A program made the translations under genes and the position numbers. The notes under the pieces were generated by a model. It had not been told where the DNA came from, made no database searches, and worked only from the letters and a program-made list of their open reading frames with translations. 64,000 nucleotides of DNA from Lachnospiraceae bacterium (lineage in GTDB: Bacteria; Bacillota; Clostridia; Lachnospirales; Lachnospiraceae), in contig VSOC01000001.1 in NCBI GenBank assembly GCA_009774615.1, positions 33,952 through 97,951 on the forward strand. Reading direction: 5' to 3'. Below, in pieces: positions 19,668 to 26,697 of the stretch (positions are counted from its first letter, which is position 1; every line of letters starts with the position of its first letter).

Positions 19668-20120
19668 AAAGACTGGAAGATGAAAGATTTGTAAAGAAGT
19701 ATTTAGAATAGCTATACTTTAATGCAAAGAGAAAAGAAAGAGATTGAAGAAATCATGGATAACCAAGAAAGATGCGGGATGATGTTTTGACGGAAATAGC
19801 ACAGGAACTGACTGCATTTTGCGGAGTTCAGTGTCCACGGATGTGTTTTGTAGCAGTCACCTTTTTCGTGCAGGCTATCGCCTGTTGATTATAATTGTGC
19901 AATGTTTGGTTGCTCTTTTGACCATGGAGTTTGTCGATATCTCATCGTTCATGATCACTGACTTCCAGTTCTCTGATGTACTCTGAGAATAGATAAGGGT
20001 GCTTTTCTGCTTCTCCTACCTTTCTTTCAGCAGCGCAAACAAGATCTTGATCCATGCTTGGCAGAATGTATTATAAAAGGCATAAGGCTTTCCCAACTTA
20101 ATCCTATCAGGAGGGCGTTC
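19668..20120. other. Island edge: gene debris without an intact gene
   Basis: No credible gene. On the plus strand there are short open runs (for example MQREKKEIEEIMDNQE from about 19722 and a run ending TEIAQELTAFCGVQCP). On the minus strand, about 20056 leftward, MDQDLVCAAERKVGEAEKH continues for some 37 codons to a stop and resumes in frame (DIDKLHGQKSN). These read like decayed pieces of one or two genes that I cannot identify. An imperfect palindrome CAGGCTATCGCCTG lies near 19873-19886. The base composition changes from the AT-rich island to GC-richer sequence across this stretch, so it is the likely right boundary of the transferred segment. I see no clear attachment repeat. Confidence 0.45.
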
Positions 20121-21455
20121 ATGAAATTGTTTCTTGTCGGCTTCGACAGTACATTAAAGATTGTAAAAAAATTTATTATGAAGCATTATGCAGATATTCA
20201 GTTTGGGATGTACAGCACGATGTTGGATGTTCGTGAGCTGACCGAACAGATTCGGTATGCAGAAAAAGAGTATGACGGGATTTTGTTTACTGGACGAACG
20301 CCCTATGATATTGCAATCGCACACATGGTTCCGGAAAAGCCATGGATATTTATCCGCAGGCAGGAGGCACAGCTCCTTCGTATTTTACTTGAAGCTGCGG
20401 TAATGAAAAAGCTTGATATAAGAAAAATCAGCATTGATCAGCTTTCCCTGGCTATTTTTGAGCCGAATTTTCTGGAACAGACGCTGCGTCAGATTGGGAT
20501 TAAGCCTTCTGAGCTGCAGCTGTACTATATTGATGCTGATCCGGCAGAAAATAACCTTATCGACAGCTTTGCCCGAAAACATGAGGAGCTTTACCGCAGC
20601 CATTCGGTCAGCTTTTGCTTAACCAGCCTGTCTTCGGTGGAAAAAATCTTACTTCAGCGAAGGGTTCCTGTTCTTCGTATTCCTTTTGATGAGAATTCGA
20701 TTGACGATGCCATAGCAAAGCTTCGCCTTCTCCATCTGCAGTATACACAGGATGGGCAGACGCAGGTGAGCATGGCAATGATTGAAGTAAAAAATGACGC
20801 AGAAACTTTTGAGGGCGTAACACGGCATCGTGCGTCCCTTCTTGCACGTATGGAAATTTTAGATGAAATCTTTGCGATAGGAAACCGGATGGGAGGCGCC
20901 CTGATTGAAACTGGCTATAATCAGTTCTGCCTTGTGTTTTACCATAAAAAAGACAACTTTTACTTTGAGGATGTCCCTCATCTCGTAAAGGCTGCCCAAC
21001 AAAAAGATGTGCGTATTAATATCGGCATGGGGATTCATGAAAACCTCCGCCAGTGCAGACAATATGCTCTCAGGGCGCTTGAAGCCTTCAGACAGGCAAA
21101 AACCGGCGCTGCGTTTCTCTGTGATCAGGAAGGCAGATGCCTGGGTCCTCTGCATCCTGCGTCCGTGTATGAACAGCCCACAGGTTCCATCCTTTACTCG
21201 GATGAACTTGCCCAAACAATATCGGTTCAGACCGGCATCCATGCCAAGGCGATTGAAAGCATTTTTAAACTGAATATTTCAAAAAAGGACGGTGAATTTT
21301 CTTCGCATGATTTTGCCAACATCTTAGGCATTTCAACCCGCAATGCCAACCGCCTCCTGATGCTTCTTGAGGAACAAAACATTATCCAGCTCGTCGGCAA
21401 ACGAACCTATCCGGGCGGCGGCAGACCTATACGAATATTTCACCTTTGCCTTTGA
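20121..21455 (+). CDS. Stand-alone regulator with C-terminal winged helix
   Basis: A 444-aa cytoplasmic protein. I start it at the ATG at 20121 because AGGAGG lies six bases before it; the frame stays open further left without such a site. Residues 1-210 look like a receiver- or substrate-binding-like alpha/beta domain with an acidic DPAENN segment and no phospho-acceptor pattern I trust. Residues 225-350 (MAMIEVKNDA, FAIGNRMGGALIETGYNQFC, VRINIGMGI) resemble a degenerate GGDEF/nucleotide-cyclase-type fold. The C-terminus (ISTRNANRLLMLLEEQNIIQ, then GGGRPIRIF) is a good winged helix. No metabolic gene is co-directional with it, so its target is unknown; the paired GGTATACC palindromes just after the gene are candidate sites. 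It is likely a transcription factor; ligand not predictable. Confidence 0.65.
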   Translation: MKLFLVGFDSTLKIVKKFIMKHYADIQFGMYSTMLDVRELTEQIRYAEKEYDGILFTGRTPYDIAIAHMVPEKPWIFIRRQEAQLLRILLEAAVMKKLDIRKISIDQLSLAIFEPNFLEQTLRQIGIKPSELQLYYIDADPAENNLIDSFARKHEELYRSHSVSFCLTSLSSVEKILLQRRVPVLRIPFDENSIDDAIAKLRLLHLQYTQDGQTQVSMAMIEVKNDAETFEGVTRHRASLLARMEILDEIFAIGNRMGGALIETGYNQFCLVFYHKKDNFYFEDVPHLVKAAQQKDVRINIGMGIHENLRQCRQYALRALEAFRQAKTGAAFLCDQEGRCLGPLHPASVYEQPTGSILYSDELAQTISVQTGIHAKAIESIFKLNISKKDGEFSSHDFANILGISTRNANRLLMLLEEQNIIQLVGKRTYPGGGRPIRIFHLCL

Positions 21456-21460
21456 CTGCG

Positions 21461-21492
21461 ATGGTATACCTATACGACAAAAGGTATACCAT
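21461..21492. promoter_or_regulatory. Paired GGTATACC palindromes between convergent genes
   Basis: ATGGTATACC (21461-21470) and GGTATACCAT (21483-21492) are perfect inverted repeats. Each contains the 8-bp palindrome GGTATACC, and the two centres are exactly 20 bp apart, about two helical turns. This suits either two adjacent dimer operators or a hairpin that ends transcription of the regulator gene just upstream. No long T-run follows, which weakens the terminator reading. Confidence 0.45.
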
Positions 21493-21502
21493 CACCTGTT
21501 TT

Positions 21503-21604
21503 CTATATCCTTTTAAGCAGTGTTCAGGCAATTTTTCTACATCTTTTAAAGCCGCGTCCGGGCAATTTTTCTACATCCTTTTAAGCAGCGCCCGGACAAT
21601 TCCC
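21503..21604. repeat. Three tandem 34-bp repeats at the 3' end of the PHP gene
   Basis: Units at 21503-21536, 21537-21570 and 21571-21604 share CTAYATCYTTTTAAGC and end in GGCAATTTTT or GGACAATTCC. The third unit is the last codons and stop of the leftward PHP gene (IVRALLKRM, stop); the other two are diverged copies lying beyond that stop, each again carrying the stop codon equivalent. The unit length is not a multiple of three. Confidence 0.75.
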
Positions 21605-22290
21605 TCTGCGCTTTTTTCTTCCACTGGAAGCGTCAGCCCCGGTTCATGGATGTGTTCTAAGTAATGTGCGTCGGAGTTGCTGATGATTCTGCACTGTTCC
21701 AGATAGGGATTGTCCTTTTTTAAGCCATGCAGCTTTTTTAAATCTTTCACCTCTGCCGTGACAAACTGGCTGTCCGGCGGGATAAATCCCAGGTTGGCAA
21801 TCAGGCTGTTTGCTGTCTTATCCACATGTGCCGGAAACATGATCCCGTCGAAGCTTCGCACCAGTTCCCAAAGCCCGTCAAAGGAAATTTCGGTCGCATT
21901 GATCAGCAGGTGAGGGAAGCTTCCGCAGATGTGATCTTCCAGGTCGTAGATTAGCTGCTGCCCGAAGATTTCCTCTTTATTGGGAAAGGGGATCAGCTTC
22001 TTTTCCACCCAGCGATCAAAATCCATTGCTGCTTCCAGGCGGGGAAATAAGCACACGGCATGGACTTCCTCGGAGGTATTAATTTCCATCCCCGGGACTG
22101 CCAGTACGCCGTATTCCCTGGCTGCTGCTAAGACAGCCGGGCAGTTTTTGCAGGAATTATGATCGGTCACGGCAATGGCATCCAGCCCCAGCAGCGCTGC
22201 CATCCCCACAATGTTTGCCGGCGTCATGTCATTGTCCCCGCAGGGGGAGAGGCAGGAGTGGAGATGGAGATCATAGCTGAGATTGATCAT
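21571..22290 (-). CDS. PHP-domain phosphoesterase
   Basis: A 239-aa PHP family protein, like the histidinol-phosphatase/polymerase N-terminal fold that binds up to three metal ions. Metal-binding motifs are DLHLHSCLSPCGDNDMTP at the start, AVTDHNS near 40, PGMEIN near 65, PAHVDK near 155 and SNSDAHYLEH near 210. It probably hydrolyses a phosphate ester; the substrate is unknown. Its ATG overlaps the stop of the DRTGG gene (ATGA). PHP genes of this type recur next to HydS-like hydrogenase homologues in Clostridia, so a role in the sensory or maturation side of hydrogen metabolism is inferred. The C-terminal codons were duplicated beyond the stop as part of a 34-bp tandem repeat. Confidence 0.85.
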   Translation of the reverse strand: MINLSYDLHLHSCLSPCGDNDMTPANIVGMAALLGLDAIAVTDHNSCKNCPAVLAAAREYGVLAVPGMEINTSEEVHAVCLFPRLEAAMDFDRWVEKKLIPFPNKEEIFGQQLIYDLEDHICGSFPHLLINATEISFDGLWELVRSFDGIMFPAHVDKTANSLIANLGFIPPDSQFVTAEVKDLKKLHGLKKDNPYLEQCRIISNSDAHYLEHIHEPGLTLPVEEKSAEGIVRALLKRM

Positions 22291-22622
22291 ACTCCGAGCC
22301 TCTCATGTACTGCCAGGGCTGCTTCAAAGATCGGAAGTTCCGTTTTAAACACGGTAATCCCCTGCATTTTCGCCTTGTTTGCCGCTGTAGCGTCCAACGG
22401 AACCCCTTCAGCCATGATAACACATGCCGCATCCGCTAAAGAAGCTACTGCCAGGGTATTCATATTTCCCATCACCGTCACCCAGGCACATCCTGCGGGT
22501 GCCTTGCCCATTGCCACACTCAGCAAATCACAGCAAAAGCATTTTGTGATTTCCCGATCCATCTCGTCGCCCTCATTTTCCAGCGCAAATAATCCGCTGT
22601 CTGCCAGATTTTGAACCGTCAT
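22287..22622 (-). CDS. DRTGG-domain protein (first copy)
   Basis: A 111-aa single-domain protein. The pattern CFCCDLLSVAMGKAPAG, TVMGNMNTLAVASLADAACV and GITVFKTELPIFEA fits the small DRTGG domain, whose name comes from a motif that is not strictly kept in all members. In larger proteins this domain binds nucleotides or regulates activity. It lies between the HydS-like gene (12 bases) and the PHP gene (overlap), and a paralogue lies at the upstream end of the same operon. Function is unknown; association with the sensory hydrogenase cluster is the main clue. Confidence 0.75.
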   Translation of the reverse strand: MTVQNLADSGLFALENEGDEMDREITKCFCCDLLSVAMGKAPAGCAWVTVMGNMNTLAVASLADAACVIMAEGVPLDATAANKAKMQGITVFKTELPIFEAALAVHERLGV

Positions 22623-22633
22623 TTGTCCTCCTC

Positions 22634-24022
22634 CTATTCCTCGTCATCTTGTCGATCCAATACACTCATTTCACTGGAAATCCTCTGAATATAGTCCTTG
22701 AGCAGCCGCAGGGTTTCTTTCCCGTCCGTATCGCCGCTCGCCAAGTCATCTGCCAGGATCGACACTTCCTCTGACAGCTTATGAAGATTTTCCCTGAGAT
22801 AATATACACAATCCGTTTCCTGTGCATCGCCCCGCACAATATCCTCTGCCAATGCCTTGCAGGTGGGCGCACCGCACGATCCGCAGTCCAGCCCGGGAAG
22901 CTTTTTGCACAGCCGTTCGACCTGATTTAAGCGTGAAAAGCTTTCCATCATCGTCGTGCCCAGACGGAACACCGGTTCAAACTGCACGCCGGTCGTCCAG
23001 GGGATGACCTGCTCTGCGTCCTGGCTCATATGGGTTCGGGCTACAGGCATGTAGCGGCGCAGGCGTTTTAACTTGACCTCTGCCACATAGGGATTTTCCA
23101 CGGCAAGGATACCGCCGACACATCCCCCGTTGCAGGCATTTAATTCGACAAATTCCAGGTTGGAAAATTTCTGGTCTTCCAGGTCTTCCAGCACCCGGAT
23201 TACATTTTCAATCCCGTCGGCAGCAAGGTAGCTTTCGGAGAGCAGACCGCTTGATTCGCCGCCGCTCCTTCCCCAGCTGATGCCGATTTTCCCGGAAGTT
23301 CCGATTTCCGGATAGTCATTGCCCACGGCTTTCATCCGGGAGAGGAGCTGCGGGTAGACGTCTTTAATGGCAAGAACGGCATCAACCTCACTGTGTTCAT
23401 TGCCCAGGGGGGCACGGGCATAAGTAACTTTAGACGGGCAGGGGGAGATAAAGAAGATGCCGATTTTCTCCCTAGGAAGCCCGGTTGTTTTTAATGCCCT
23501 CTGTGCGGCGAGCATCGCGGCAATCTCTATCGGCGGGTTTAAGGGAAGCATGTGGGAAATCAGGTTGGGGAAGCGCACGCGGATCAGGCGGACAACGGAG
23601 GGGCAGGCAGTGCTGATGATCGGGAACTGGTCTTTGTGCTCCGTCATATAAGCCCTGGTAGCTTCCGAGGCAAGCTCTGCGGCAGCGCTCACTTCAAATA
23701 CATCGTCAAAGCCCATTAAGAGCAGGGCATTTAAGACAATGTTCACATCTTCCAGGTTATTAAACTGGCTGTACAGACTGGGCGCGGGAAGGGCTACGGT
23801 GTAGTCGTATTTTTTCATCTCATCCAGCTTGTCATAAATTGCATATTTGGCATGGTGCGGGCAGACCCGTATGCATTCTCCGCAGTCGATGCAGAATTTG
23901 CTGTTAATCAGGGCTTTTTTGTTCCGCACCCGGATTGCCTCCGTCGGGCACCGCTTGATGCAGTTGATGCAGCCCTTGCACAAGTCGGGGTTCAGACGGA
24001 CAGAATGATAAAATTTATTCAT
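22634..24022 (-). CDS. HydS-like sensory [FeFe]-hydrogenase homologue
   Basis: A 462-aa iron-sulfur protein. Two ferredoxin-type 4Fe-4S sites are at C15-C18-C21-C25 and C44-C47-C50-C54. A shortened [FeFe]-hydrogenase domain follows in which all four H-cluster cysteines can be found, but in altered contexts: ISTACPSVVR instead of TSCCPGW, ISPCPSKVTYA instead of MPCTAKK, and ELNACNGGCVGG instead of the EvMaCPGGC motif. The C-terminus has another Fe-S motif, LDCGSCGAPTCKALAEDIV. No PAS domain is present. Proteins like this (group C, HydS) are thought to sense H2 or redox state and to regulate the catalytic hydrogenase, which here lies divergently next door. The start overlaps the upstream stop (TAATG). 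Confidence 0.85.
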   Translation of the reverse strand: MNKFYHSVRLNPDLCKGCINCIKRCPTEAIRVRNKKALINSKFCIDCGECIRVCPHHAKYAIYDKLDEMKKYDYTVALPAPSLYSQFNNLEDVNIVLNALLLMGFDDVFEVSAAAELASEATRAYMTEHKDQFPIISTACPSVVRLIRVRFPNLISHMLPLNPPIEIAAMLAAQRALKTTGLPREKIGIFFISPCPSKVTYARAPLGNEHSEVDAVLAIKDVYPQLLSRMKAVGNDYPEIGTSGKIGISWGRSGGESSGLLSESYLAADGIENVIRVLEDLEDQKFSNLEFVELNACNGGCVGGILAVENPYVAEVKLKRLRRYMPVARTHMSQDAEQVIPWTTGVQFEPVFRLGTTMMESFSRLNQVERLCKKLPGLDCGSCGAPTCKALAEDIVRGDAQETDCVYYLRENLHKLSEEVSILADDLASGDTDGKETLRLLKDYIQRISSEMSVLDRQDDEE

Positions 24023-24441
24023 TAAATATTCACCACCATCGTTATTTTTGTACCTACGCCGAGATGGGTTTTCACTTCCATTTCATCGGTGTACTTTTTC
24101 ATGTTGGGAAGCCCCATGCCTGCGCCAAAGCCTAAGGAACGCACTTCGTCGGGGGCAGTGGAGTAGCCTGCCTGCATTGCCAGATCCACATCGGGGATTC
24201 CGGGACCCACGTCGTCTAAGATCATAACGATTTTTTCTGGTGTGATTTCCACGCGGATTTCGCCGCCGTTGGCGTGGATAACCATGTTGATTTCGCCTTC
24301 ATACATGGCAATGGCAACCTTGCGGATGGCTTCGGGGCTTACGCCCATCTGTTTCAGCTTCTTTTTTACGTCGCTGCTGGCTTCACCGGCACGGGTAAAA
24401 TCGTCCGGGGAAATGTCATAGGTTAAACAAATTGCTTCCAT
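24022..24441 (-). CDS. RsbW-like ATP-binding protein
   Basis: GHKL-fold protein of 139 aa from the ATG at 24441; the GTG at 24453 is in frame but abuts the GAGGGGG ribosome-binding site, so I prefer the ATG. Motifs: N-box-like AIAMYEGEINMVIHANGG, G1 DDVGPGIPD and G2 LGFGAGMGLPNMKKY. It has the size and layout of anti-sigma/serine kinases (RsbW, SpoIIAB) with no sensor or membrane part. Placed between a DRTGG gene and the HydS-like gene, it may pass a redox or H2 signal to a regulator. Target unknown. Confidence 0.8.
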   Translation of the reverse strand: MEAICLTYDISPDDFTRAGEASSDVKKKLKQMGVSPEAIRKVAIAMYEGEINMVIHANGGEIRVEITPEKIVMILDDVGPGIPDVDLAMQAGYSTAPDEVRSLGFGAGMGLPNMKKYTDEMEVKTHLGVGTKITMVVNI

Positions 24442-24442
24442 T

Positions 24443-24790
24443 TTAAATGGCACCCCCTCTCAGCCCGGCAGAGTAGAGCATGCCGCAGGCGGAAAACATG
24501 CGGTGCCCCGTTGCCAGAACGACGAGATCGCGATCCTTTGCCATTTCGATAATGGAATCATCCGGTTTTTTTCCGCGGACGAAGATCAGGCATACGATGT
24601 CCAGCATTTCCGCGGTTCGGATAACCTGGGGATTACACAGCCCGGTAAGCAGTACCGAGTGATCTTTGGAAAATGCAAGGACGTCGCTCATCATATCGGA
24701 ACCGCAGGCAGAGCGAACCTCCTGATCTAATAAATCTTCTCCAGTAAGCACACGGGCTTTTAATACATCCTTAACATCCTTTACGGTCAT
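24443..24790 (-). CDS. DRTGG-domain protein (second copy)
   Basis: A 115-aa single-domain protein and the first gene of the leftward operon. MTVKDVKDVLKARVLTGE, ACGSDMMSDVLAF, GLCNPQVIRTAEMLDIVCLI and RGKKPDDSIIEMAKDRD follow the DRTGG pattern and align by eye with the first copy at 22287-22622. GAAGGAG lies about eight bases before the ATG. The two copies flanking a HydS-like gene and an RsbW-like ATPase suggest a conserved signalling unit; individual function is unknown. Confidence 0.75.
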   Translation of the reverse strand: MTVKDVKDVLKARVLTGEDLLDQEVRSACGSDMMSDVLAFSKDHSVLLTGLCNPQVIRTAEMLDIVCLIFVRGKKPDDSIIEMAKDRDLVVLATGHRMFSACGMLYSAGLRGGAI

Positions 24791-25112
24791 AACTCGTTCT
24801 CCTTCCTCAATTAAAGCATTGTATAACTATAAGATACCATTGAAATTGTAAATATTCAACAAGATTTTTGCGTTAGTTTTTTCACAAATAGCCAAATTCA
24901 ATAAAAAATTCTGGAAGCCGGAAAAAAACGGTAAAAATGGATATTTCGGGAAGCTTGTTCATAATCTGGTAAAAATAGTTTTTATTTTTTGTGCAAATTT
25001 TGAAAATCAGTAGCTTTTTTTGACGTTCCATGTTAGAATGTAGATACATTGCACAAAGAATAGCCGCCGACGGCTTTTTTCTAATGTCAATTCATTTAAG
25101 GAGGTTTTATTA
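24791..25112. other. Divergent intergenic region between the two hydrogenase operons
   Basis: Very AT-rich 322-bp spacer holding promoters for both directions. On the plus strand TTGACG (25020-25025), 17 bp and GATACA (25043-25048) make a plausible promoter for the hnd operon. It is followed by a leader with the short hairpin AGCCG-CCGA-CGGCT and a T-run (25062-25081), then a ribosome-binding site AAGGAGG. I looked for a Rex-type TTGTTAA...TTAACAA palindrome and did not find a good one. Confidence 0.5.
24831..24859 (-). promoter_or_regulatory. Candidate promoter of the HydS-like operon
   Basis: On the minus strand TTGAAT (24859-24854) and TATCTT (24836-24831) are 17 bp apart, about 40 bases before the first gene. 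The match is moderate and other nearby TA-rich hexamers could serve instead. Confidence 0.4.
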
Positions 25113-25607
25113 ATGGCTTGCAAAAAACAAACAGTTCCGTTTTCCGGGACGAAGGAGCAGGAGGAGGCTTTAAAAAAAGTTATTCTTGAGCTCAAGGACA
25201 CACAGGGCGCCCTGATGCCGATTATGCAGAAAGCCCAGGATATTTACGGGTATCTGCCGATAGAGGTGCAGACCATGATTTCTGACGAAACAGGGATTCC
25301 CCTGGAGAAAATCTATGGTGTTGCAACCTTTTATGCACAGTTTGCCCTTCAGCCAAAAGGAAAGTATAAGATTTCCGTCTGTCTGGGTACAGCCTGCTAT
25401 GTTAAGGGTTCTGGAAATATTTTCTCTAAGCTGGAAGAAATGCTGGGAATTACAAACGGGGAATGTACACCGGATGGTAAGTTTTCCCTGGATTCCTGCC
25501 GGTGTGTGGGCGCCTGCGGGCTTGCTCCGGTTATGATGATTAACGGAGAAGTGTATGGTCGTCTTGTGCCGGAAGATATTCCCGGAATTCTGGCAAAGTA
25601 TAATTAG
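25113..25607 (+). CDS. hndA: Bifurcating hydrogenase subunit, NuoE-like [2Fe-2S] protein
   Basis: A 164-aa thioredoxin-like ferredoxin of the NuoE family. The four cluster cysteines are in CLGTACYVKG and DSCRCVGACGLAP, and the front half (MPIMQKAQDIYGYLP, IYGVATFYAQF) is the usual helical domain. In HydABC/HndABCD complexes this subunit relays electrons near the flavin of the NuoF-like subunit and can sit at a branch point of electron bifurcation between NADH, ferredoxin and protons. AAGGAGG precedes the ATG. It heads the hnd operon; the next start is two bases after its stop. Confidence 0.92.
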   Translation: MACKKQTVPFSGTKEQEEALKKVILELKDTQGALMPIMQKAQDIYGYLPIEVQTMISDETGIPLEKIYGVATFYAQFALQPKGKYKISVCLGTACYVKGSGNIFSKLEEMLGITNGECTPDGKFSLDSCRCVGACGLAPVMMINGEVYGRLVPEDIPGILAKYN

Positions 25608-25609
25608 GG

Positions 25610-26167
25610 ATGATGCCGGAGCTTTCCCTGAATGTATTGGATGTAACGGAAAATTCCACGCGGGCAAAGGCAACGCTGGTACATATCCGGGTCATTGCTG
25701 ACCACAGCGCCGATACCCTGACGATTCAGATAGAAGACAATGGGTGCGGGATGACAAAGGAGCAGGTCGAGCAGGTGACCGATCCGTTTTTTACCACAAG
25801 GACGACAAGAAAGGTCGGTCTGGGAATTCCCTTCTACAAATATGCAGCGGAGAGTACAGGGGGAAGTTTCTCCATTATCTCTAAGGTGGGGGAGGGAACG
25901 ACGGTGACGGCAGTGTTTGGGCTGTCCCACATTGACCGGATGCCTTTAGGGGATATGAGCAGCACCGTACATACTTTGGTTGTTTATCATCCGGAAACTG
26001 ATTTTGTGTATACTTACCGGGTGGATGACCGGGAATTTATATTGGATACCAGGGAATTAAAGGAAATACTCGAGGGGGTTCCTTTTTCGGAGCCGGAGGT
26101 TTCCCGCTATATTATGGAATATTTGACTGAAAATAAAAGTGAAGTGGATCAGGGCGTGGTGCTGTGA
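25610..26167 (+). CDS. GHKL ATP-binding protein within the hydrogenase operon
   Basis: A 185-aa protein with a histidine-kinase-type ATPase domain only: N-box LSLNVLDVTENSTRA, G1 IEDNGCGM, F-box-like DPFFTTRTTRKVGLG and GEGTTVTAVF. There is no phospho-accepting histidine domain and no membrane segment. The last 60 residues are a separate tail. It is coupled to hndA (two-base gap), and hndB follows after 138 bases. That gap has no stop for about 38 codons in the same frame after the TGA, but I see no homology to claim. Genes like this are commonly found between hydrogenase subunit genes in Clostridia; a regulatory or assembly role is inferred. Confidence 0.75.
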   Translation: MMPELSLNVLDVTENSTRAKATLVHIRVIADHSADTLTIQIEDNGCGMTKEQVEQVTDPFFTTRTTRKVGLGIPFYKYAAESTGGSFSIISKVGEGTTVTAVFGLSHIDRMPLGDMSSTVHTLVVYHPETDFVYTYRVDDREFILDTRELKEILEGVPFSEPEVSRYIMEYLTENKSEVDQGVVL

Positions 26168-26305
26168 CTTTTTGGGTCTGCCCTGCGGGTTTGGCAGCGG
26201 CAGGAAAGGGCACAGGCATACATGCAGAGCATGGAAGGAATGGGTGAAAAAAGAATTTACCCAAACCTGGATGTGCGGTAGAGCACGCACAGATTGGAGG
26301 AAAAA

Positions 26306-26683
26306 ATGAAAAGTCTTGCTGAATTAAAGGCAATTCGTGAAAAGATGCAGAACCAGGTTGGTCTGCGGGCAGAGGATCATAATCATACCAGAGTTGTTGT
26401 GGGTATGGCTACCTGTGGAATCGCAGCGGGTGCAAGACCGGTTCTGACAAAGCTTTCACAGGAGGTACAGGAAAGAGGTCTGACCGATAAGGTGGCAGTT
26501 ACCCAGACCGGATGCATCGGCTTATGCCAGTTTGAGCCGATTGTTGAGGTTATGGTTCCGGGCGAGCCTAAGGTAACCTATATCCGTATGGACGCGGAGA
26601 AGGCTGTTGAGGTCGTAAACCGTCATCTGATCGGCGGACACGTGGTAGAAGAATATACGCTGAGTTCTACCGATATGAAATAA
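26306..26683 (+). CDS. hndB: [2Fe-2S] ferredoxin subunit of bifurcating hydrogenase
   Basis: A 125-aa thioredoxin-like [2Fe-2S] protein. I start at the ATG at 26306, since GGAGG is six bases ahead; the open frame from 26294 would begin inside that site. Cluster cysteines are in MATCGIAAGA and TQTGCIGLCQFEP. HndB-type subunits accompany HndA, HndC and HndD in NADP- or NAD-dependent [FeFe] hydrogenases. hndC follows after 14 bases. Confidence 0.88.
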   Translation: MKSLAELKAIREKMQNQVGLRAEDHNHTRVVVGMATCGIAAGARPVLTKLSQEVQERGLTDKVAVTQTGCIGLCQFEPIVEVMVPGEPKVTYIRMDAEKAVEVVNRHLIGGHVVEEYTLSSTDMK

Positions 26684-26697
26684 GGAGGAAGACTATT

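Noticed and set aside
21503..21604. CRISPR array
   Set aside because: Units abut each other without spacers and one lies in a coding region.
24791..25112. Rex redox-repressor site between the hydrogenase operons
   Set aside because: No TTGTTAA-N4-TTAACAA-like palindrome could be found; only single half-site-like TA-rich words.
25170..25673. Long minus-strand open frame (167 codons) opposite hndA
   Set aside because: It is the shadow of a strongly supported NuoE-like gene, rich in His, Cys and Pro, with no family pattern or ribosome-binding site.
26168..26305. Readthrough or selenocysteine extension of the ATP-binding protein after its TGA
   Set aside because: The frame is open for about 38 codons, but the sequence has no recognisable homology and no evident recoding hairpin directly after the TGA.
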